From Flavivirga eckloniae (GTDB lineage Bacteria; Bacteroidota; Bacteroidia; Flavobacteriales; Flavobacteriaceae), in contig NZ_CP025791.1 in NCBI RefSeq assembly GCF_002886045.1, positions 1,324,001-1,388,000 of the forward strand: a DNA stretch of 64,000 nt, read 5' to 3'. The notes below the pieces were generated by a model. The model did not search any database and had not been told where the DNA came from. It saw only the letters and a list, made by a program, of their open reading frames with translations. Position 1 is the stretch's first letter, and each line of letters opens with the position of its first letter. Position numbers and translations under genes: made by a program. Of the stretch, positions 60,225 to 64,000 are shown in pieces.

Positions 60225-60494
60225 TTATCCTAATTTATTAATTTTTTCAATTAGGGCTTTACCTTTGGTTTCAAGTTCTTCATTAATTGCCTTAAAATGC
60301 GCCTTTGCATTATCAACATCCTTAGCATTTACCTTTGCAATTAATTCATCAAAAGTAGCAATGGCTTCATCGATAATTGCTTCACTCTTCTTTGTGTCTT
60401 TATCTGTGTTTTCGTATTCCCAAACGTAAACCGCTTCTATAATATCTCCTAAAACGTAGTTAATATCTTTTTTTAGATCTCTAACATTTGCCAT
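60225..60494 (-). CDS. Small helical protein, conserved-type, unknown
   Basis: 89 residues, mostly helical and charged: MANVRDLKKDINYVLGDIIE, AVYVWEYENTDKD and KAHFKAINEELETKGKALIE. No membrane span, no motif. It resembles a short family common in flavobacteria with no assigned role. It lies 27 bp after manA and is the last gene of the leftward idi-queD-manA cluster. Confidence 0.8.
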   Translation of the reverse strand: MANVRDLKKDINYVLGDIIEAVYVWEYENTDKDTKKSEAIIDEAIATFDELIAKVNAKDVDNAKAHFKAINEELETKGKALIEKINKLG

Positions 60495-60521
60495 AATTTG
60501 TCTTTTTATTTGATTGTAAAA

Positions 60522-61493
60522 TTAAACATAAACTTCTAATAGTGTTGCATTTTTAGAAGCTATTTCATAGTCTGTAATTGCTGCAGGAAGTAATAGGGTT
60601 TCGCCTTTTTTAATAGACTCTGAAACGCCGTTAACTACAATTTCTGCATCGCCTTCTACACACATATATATTAAGAACGAATCGTATTCGTTTTTCTTTT
60701 TAAGTGTTTCTGTAACCTTAACATAGCTCGTTGTAAAATAAGGACAACTTACCATTTCGTTAGACTTGTTTTCTTCTTTAGAGTATTTTACTCTAAAGTT
60801 ATCCGGCATATTAAAATCGAATGCATCAATTGCTAAATCATTATGCAATTCTCTTTCATTACCTTCATCATCAACGCGATCCCAGTCGTAAACGCGGTAT
60901 GTAATATCGCTTGTTTGCTGTATTTCGGCTACCATCACCCCTGCTCCAATGGCGTGAATACGACCTACTTCTATAAAATAAGTATCTCCAACTTCTACTT
61001 TGTCAAAGTTAACAATTTCGGTCAGTGTTTTATTCTCTAAATGACTTAGGTATTTTTCCTTAGTCATATCTTGATTAAAACCTACAATTAAATTAGATTC
61101 TTCGTCTGCTTGCAGCGTATACCACATTTCTGTTTTTCCAAAAGAATTGTGTCTTTTAGCTGCCAACTCATCATTAGGATGCAATTGTATTGATAAATCT
61201 TCTCTGGCATCGATAAACTTTATAAGCAATGGAAACTTGTCTCCAAATACTTTATAGTTTTTATCACCAATTAAGTTGCCTTTAAAAGTTTCTAAAAGCT
61301 CTTTTAACGAATGCCCTTTTAAACTACCATTGGATACTATGGAAGTATCGCCTTCTACATCACTTATTTCCCAGCTTTCACCAATATTTGGTAAATCACT
61401 TTTTTTGTTAAGAATGGTTTTTAATTTTTGTCCGCCCCATATTTTATCTTTTAAAATAGGGTTAAATTTAAGTGGATACAATGTTTTGTTCAT
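60522..61493 (-). CDS. manA: Mannose-6-phosphate isomerase, class I
   Basis: 323 residues of the cupin-type phosphomannose isomerase. It interconverts fructose-6-phosphate and mannose-6-phosphate for GDP-sugar synthesis. Zinc ligands are in SIQLHPND and VEVGRIHAIGAG. The start YPLKFNPILKDKIWGGQKL is typical of the short form. The start codon overlaps the queD stop by one base. Confidence 0.95.
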   Translation of the reverse strand: MNKTLYPLKFNPILKDKIWGGQKLKTILNKKSDLPNIGESWEISDVEGDTSIVSNGSLKGHSLKELLETFKGNLIGDKNYKVFGDKFPLLIKFIDAREDLSIQLHPNDELAAKRHNSFGKTEMWYTLQADEESNLIVGFNQDMTKEKYLSHLENKTLTEIVNFDKVEVGDTYFIEVGRIHAIGAGVMVAEIQQTSDITYRVYDWDRVDDEGNERELHNDLAIDAFDFNMPDNFRVKYSKEENKSNEMVSCPYFTTSYVKVTETLKKKNEYDSFLIYMCVEGDAEIVVNGVSESIKKGETLLLPAAITDYEIASKNATLLEVYV

Positions 61494-61903
61494 TATTTTC
61501 CTGAATAGGTTACGAAATTACGAGGTGTTTCAAAAAGTGTAACTTCCAACTCTAAATGAGCTGCTAATTTTGGCTTCATCTTATTGTAAATTACAACAGC
61601 AATATTTTCGGCTGTTGGATTTAAATCTTGAAATTCTGGTACTTCAACATTTAAATTTTTATGGTCGAAAACATCTTCAACCTCGGTTTTAATAATATCT
61701 TTTAATATTTTCATGTCTATAACATAACCGGTTTCTTTATCAATTTCACCGGTAATGCTTACAATAAGTTCATAGTTATGTCCGTGAAAGTTTGGGTTAT
61801 TACATTTTCCAAAAACAGCATCATTTTTTTCAAAACTCCAATCTTTTCTGTACAAACGATGGGCTGCATTAAAGTGTGCTTTTCTGCTAACTGTTACTTT
61901 CAT
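61493..61903 (-). CDS. queD: 6-carboxytetrahydropterin synthase
   Basis: 136 residues of the PTPS/QueD fold. The zinc histidines are in AHFNAAH and FHGHNYEL. The catalytic cysteine lies in VFGKCNNPNFHG and the glutamate in NLNVEVPEFQDLNPTAENIA. It converts 7,8-dihydroneopterin triphosphate to 6-carboxytetrahydropterin on the queuosine path. A PTPS function in tetrahydropterin synthesis is the alternative. It overlaps the idi stop codon by 4 bp. Confidence 0.93.
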   Translation of the reverse strand: MKVTVSRKAHFNAAHRLYRKDWSFEKNDAVFGKCNNPNFHGHNYELIVSITGEIDKETGYVIDMKILKDIIKTEVEDVFDHKNLNVEVPEFQDLNPTAENIAVVIYNKMKPKLAAHLELEVTLFETPRNFVTYSGK

Positions 61904-62421
61904 TTGGACATATTTATATGTTCGTAGAATTTATCAAAAATTACTTTAAACCATTCTGTATACAAGTCTGGTTGTTTTGAAATATCTGTCTTAACCTCCT
62001 CTAATGGCATCCATTTCCAACTGGCTACCTCGTCTGGGTTAATAATTGGGGTTTCGTTATACTTACCTAATAAAACATGATCGTATTCATGTTCTGTTAA
62101 TCCATTATCGAAAGGTGCTTTATAGATAAATGAAACCGATTCCTGTAAGTCTACAACAAATCCCATTTCCTCTTGTAAACGTCTTTTTCCTGCCTCAATG
62201 TTAGTTTCTCCATCACGTTGATGGCTACAGCAAGTATTCGTCCAAAGACCTGGGGAATGGTATTTATTTAAAGCACGTTGTTGTAACATTAATTCATTTT
62301 TATCATTAAAGATAAAAACAGAAAATGCACGATGAAGTAACGCCTTCTCATGTGCCTCCATTTTGGGCATCAGTCCAATTTGTTCGTCCTTTTCGTTAAC
62401 AAGAATAACTTTTTCTTCCAT
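61900..62421 (-). CDS. idi: Isopentenyl-diphosphate delta-isomerase, type I
   Basis: 173 residues, Nudix fold. It isomerises IPP and DMAPP for isoprenoid synthesis. The active-site cysteine is in WTNTCCSHQ. The metal and catalytic glutamates are in RRLQEEMGFVV and TEHEYDHVLLG. I use the ATG of MEEKVILVNEKDEQ rather than the longer frame that would add MIYTWYFCLS. It is the first gene of the leftward cluster. Confidence 0.95.
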   Translation of the reverse strand: MEEKVILVNEKDEQIGLMPKMEAHEKALLHRAFSVFIFNDKNELMLQQRALNKYHSPGLWTNTCCSHQRDGETNIEAGKRRLQEEMGFVVDLQESVSFIYKAPFDNGLTEHEYDHVLLGKYNETPIINPDEVASWKWMPLEEVKTDISKQPDLYTEWFKVIFDKFYEHINMSK

Positions 62422-62500
62422 AGAAAGGCAAAAATACCAAGTATATATCAAAAAACATATTCTTATTGGAAATTTAAATCAAAGCAAATATGTAAAATAA

Positions 62501-62528
62501 AAAAGCATCCATGATATATGAATGCTTT
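62501..62528 (-). terminator. Terminator of the OmpA/PD40 gene
   Basis: Stem AAAAGCAT/ATGCTTTT (extended by CAT/ATG) with T run on the minus strand, 25 bp after the stop. Confidence 0.8.
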
Positions 62529-62552
62529 TCTTTATATATGGTAAAGATATCC

Positions 62553-64000
62553 TTATTCTTCAACTAATATAAACTCACTTCTTCTGTTTGCTTGATGCTC
62601 TTCTTCACTACACTTAACGTCTCTTGAGCATTTATTTATTAGTTCAGTTTTTCCATAACCTTTTCCTGTTAATCTGCTCGCTTCTATTCCTCCTTCTTTA
62701 ACAATATATTTTATGGTCGATTTATTTCTCCTTTTAGATAATCTCAAATTATACCCTTCAGAACCTCTCGAATCGGTATGCGATCTTACATCTACCTTTG
62801 TATTAGGAAACTCCTTCATATAACTTATAACCTTAGCCAATTCCTTTTCTGCATCTGGTCTAATGTTTGATTTATCAAAATCAAAATATATTGGTTTTAA
62901 ATTAAGTAGTTTATATAAATCTACTTCGCTCTTCTCCAACTTTAACGTTAACACCAATTCTATTTCGTCAGAATCAATACTAAAGTTCTGCACATCTTCA
63001 TTATAATCTGACTTTGTTGCTTTTGATTTGTATTCGCTGTTGCTACCAGATAAATTTAAACTAAAAGCCCCGTTTTCATCAGATTTTAATGTTCTTTCTA
63101 CTTCATTTCTATGATTATAGATAACAATATCTGCACCAGTTATTACCTCATCTGTGCTTTTATCTACGACTATACCTTTTACATATTTTTGATATGGGTT
63201 TCTGGTAAACTGGTAAATATCGTCATCTCCCTTTCCGCCTTCTCTATTTGATGATAAGTAACCTTTTAACGTTTTTTCGTTAATAATATAACCAAAATCA
63301 TCTCTCTGGCTATTTATAGGTTTGCCTACATTAATAGTATTACTACGCGGATTAGTCATATTCTCTATATTTTTATATGCAAAAACATCTAAACCTCCTA
63401 ATCCGGGATGTCCATCTGACGAGAAATATAAAGTTCCGTTATCACTCAAAAAAGGAAAGTTCTCTCTTCCTTCTGTATTGATTTTTGGACCTAAATTTAC
63501 TGGTTCACCAAAGGTACCATCTTCCTTAACATCTACTACAAAGATATCTGATGCTCCTAATGTACCCTCCATATCTGATGCGAAGTATAACTTTGTTTCA
63601 TCTACACTTAATGTAGGGTGCGCCACATTATATTCGTCGCTATTAAAAGGTAAAGGTTCTATATTAGTCCATTGCCCTTCAATTAATTCTGCTTTATAAA
63701 TTTTTAAACCGTGCTGCCTTTTAGTATTTCTTTTAAATTCTCCTTTATAAAAATTATTTCTTGTAAAATACATGGTTTTTCCATCTTTGGTAAATGCCGT
63801 AGACGATTCATGATATTCTGTGTTTACCTCACCCTTTACTTCAGAAATAGTACCGTCTGGATTAGATTCGAATAAATCCAAAAAAGGCTGCTCGTTCCAG
63901 TTATAAATCTTTTCATTTTCATCTCTTGAAGATGCAAAAATCAAATTATCCTGATAAACCGAAGTACCAAAATCTGAGAATGTTGTATTTATTTCCAGAT
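62553..64000 (-). CDS. OmpA family protein with PD40 propeller and carboxypeptidase-like domain, 5'-truncated by window edge
   Basis: The minus-strand frame stays open to the right edge (it reads LEINTTFSDFGTSVYQDN before the first internal TTG), so the gene begins outside. Visible order: PD40/WD40-like propeller repeats (TMYFTRNNFYKGE, KLYFASDMEGTLGASDIFVV, TLYFSSDGHPGLGGLDVF), a CarboxypepD_reg-like domain (KGIVVDKSTDEVITGADIVI), and a C-terminal OmpA peptidoglycan-binding domain with YFDFDKSNIRPDAEKELAKV and VDVRSHTDSRGSEGYN. Such proteins typically follow PorP/SprF genes and work with the T9SS at the cell envelope. That neighbour is not in the window. Confidence 0.93.
   Translation of the reverse strand, partial: LEINTTFSDFGTSVYQDNLIFASSRDENEKIYNWNEQPFLDLFESNPDGTISEVKGEVNTEYHESSTAFTKDGKTMYFTRNNFYKGEFKRNTKRQHGLKIYKAELIEGQWTNIEPLPFNSDEYNVAHPTLSVDETKLYFASDMEGTLGASDIFVVDVKEDGTFGEPVNLGPKINTEGRENFPFLSDNGTLYFSSDGHPGLGGLDVFAYKNIENMTNPRSNTINVGKPINSQRDDFGYIINEKTLKGYLSSNREGGKGDDDIYQFTRNPYQKYVKGIVVDKSTDEVITGADIVIYNHRNEVERTLKSDENGAFSLNLSGSNSEYKSKATKSDYNEDVQNFSIDSDEIELVLTLKLEKSEVDLYKLLNLKPIYFDFDKSNIRPDAEKELAKVISYMKEFPNTKVDVRSHTDSRGSEGYNLRLSKRRNKSTIKYIVKEGGIEASRLTGKGYGKTELINKCSRDVKCSEEEHQANRRSEFILVEE

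Overview
The window looks like a chromosomal segment of a marine-type member of the Flavobacteriaceae (Bacteroidota). The evidence is AT-rich DNA, start sites with almost no Shine-Dalgarno sequence, promoters of the Bacteroidota type (TTTG or TTG, 17-20 nt, TAnnTTTG), several type IX secretion (T9SS) C-terminal sorting domains, a SecA of about 1100 residues without the zinc tail, a PorP/SprF-associated type OmpA-PD40 protein, DUF2795 next to secA and DUF4295 next to rpmG. I cannot name the genus.

Layout. 0-9.4 kb: 3' part of an ABC-F ATPase, a methyltransferase, a cob(I)alamin adenosyltransferase, DUF2795, secA, then amt and a P-II gene. 9.5-16.9 kb: a DinB-like protein, a SnoaL-like lipoprotein, a leftward glycoside hydrolase pair (GH29 fucosidase then GH88 unsaturated glucuronyl hydrolase), an M23 peptidase, an orphan T9SS sorting-domain fragment beside an intact T9SS cargo gene, and rimO. 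17-25.5 kb: a class C beta-lactamase-like lipoprotein, a 1449-residue secreted multidomain nuclease, two small genes, ftsY and the rpmB-rpmG-DUF4295 operon. 25.6-32 kb: a leftward housekeeping block (cinA, an Hpt protein, FAH hydrolase, a DnaQ-like exonuclease, a 2-oxoacid dehydrogenase E2, HAD hydrolase, phosphoribosyltransferase, recR). 32-40.3 kb: a sodium:solute symporter, CoA-binding protein, outer-membrane beta-barrel protein, a FabH-type synthase and htpG.

About 40.6-49.7 kb is accessory in character: T9SS cargo, a tail-fibre-like secreted protein, unknown proteins, a 615-residue orphan PD-(D/E)XK protein, small membrane proteins and a tandem pair of XRE-type regulators. Upstream of the XRE pair, a 20-bp perfect palindrome overlaps the first of two near-consensus rightward promoters. 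These promoters fire into two long, directly abutting inverted repeats (about 290 nt together), then a small unknown gene and a terminator. With the orphan nuclease, this is the best candidate here for something undescribed.

50.2-56.9 kb: a VOC protein and a YafY-type WYL regulator with a palindromic promoter, a MOSC protein, a DEAD-box helicase, a cupin, an ECF sigma factor with a membrane partner, two membrane proteins and a VanX-like dipeptidase. 57.2-57.6 kb holds a frameshifted ISAon1-type transposase remnant between two orphan terminators. 57.9-64 kb: a DUF819 membrane protein, a DUF4369 lipoprotein, tRNA-Thr with an 18-bp duplicate of its 3' end nearby, then a leftward idi-queD-manA-small protein operon and the 3' part of an OmpA/PD40 gene running off the right edge. 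Short palindromic and 7-bp tandem repeats are scattered between genes throughout.
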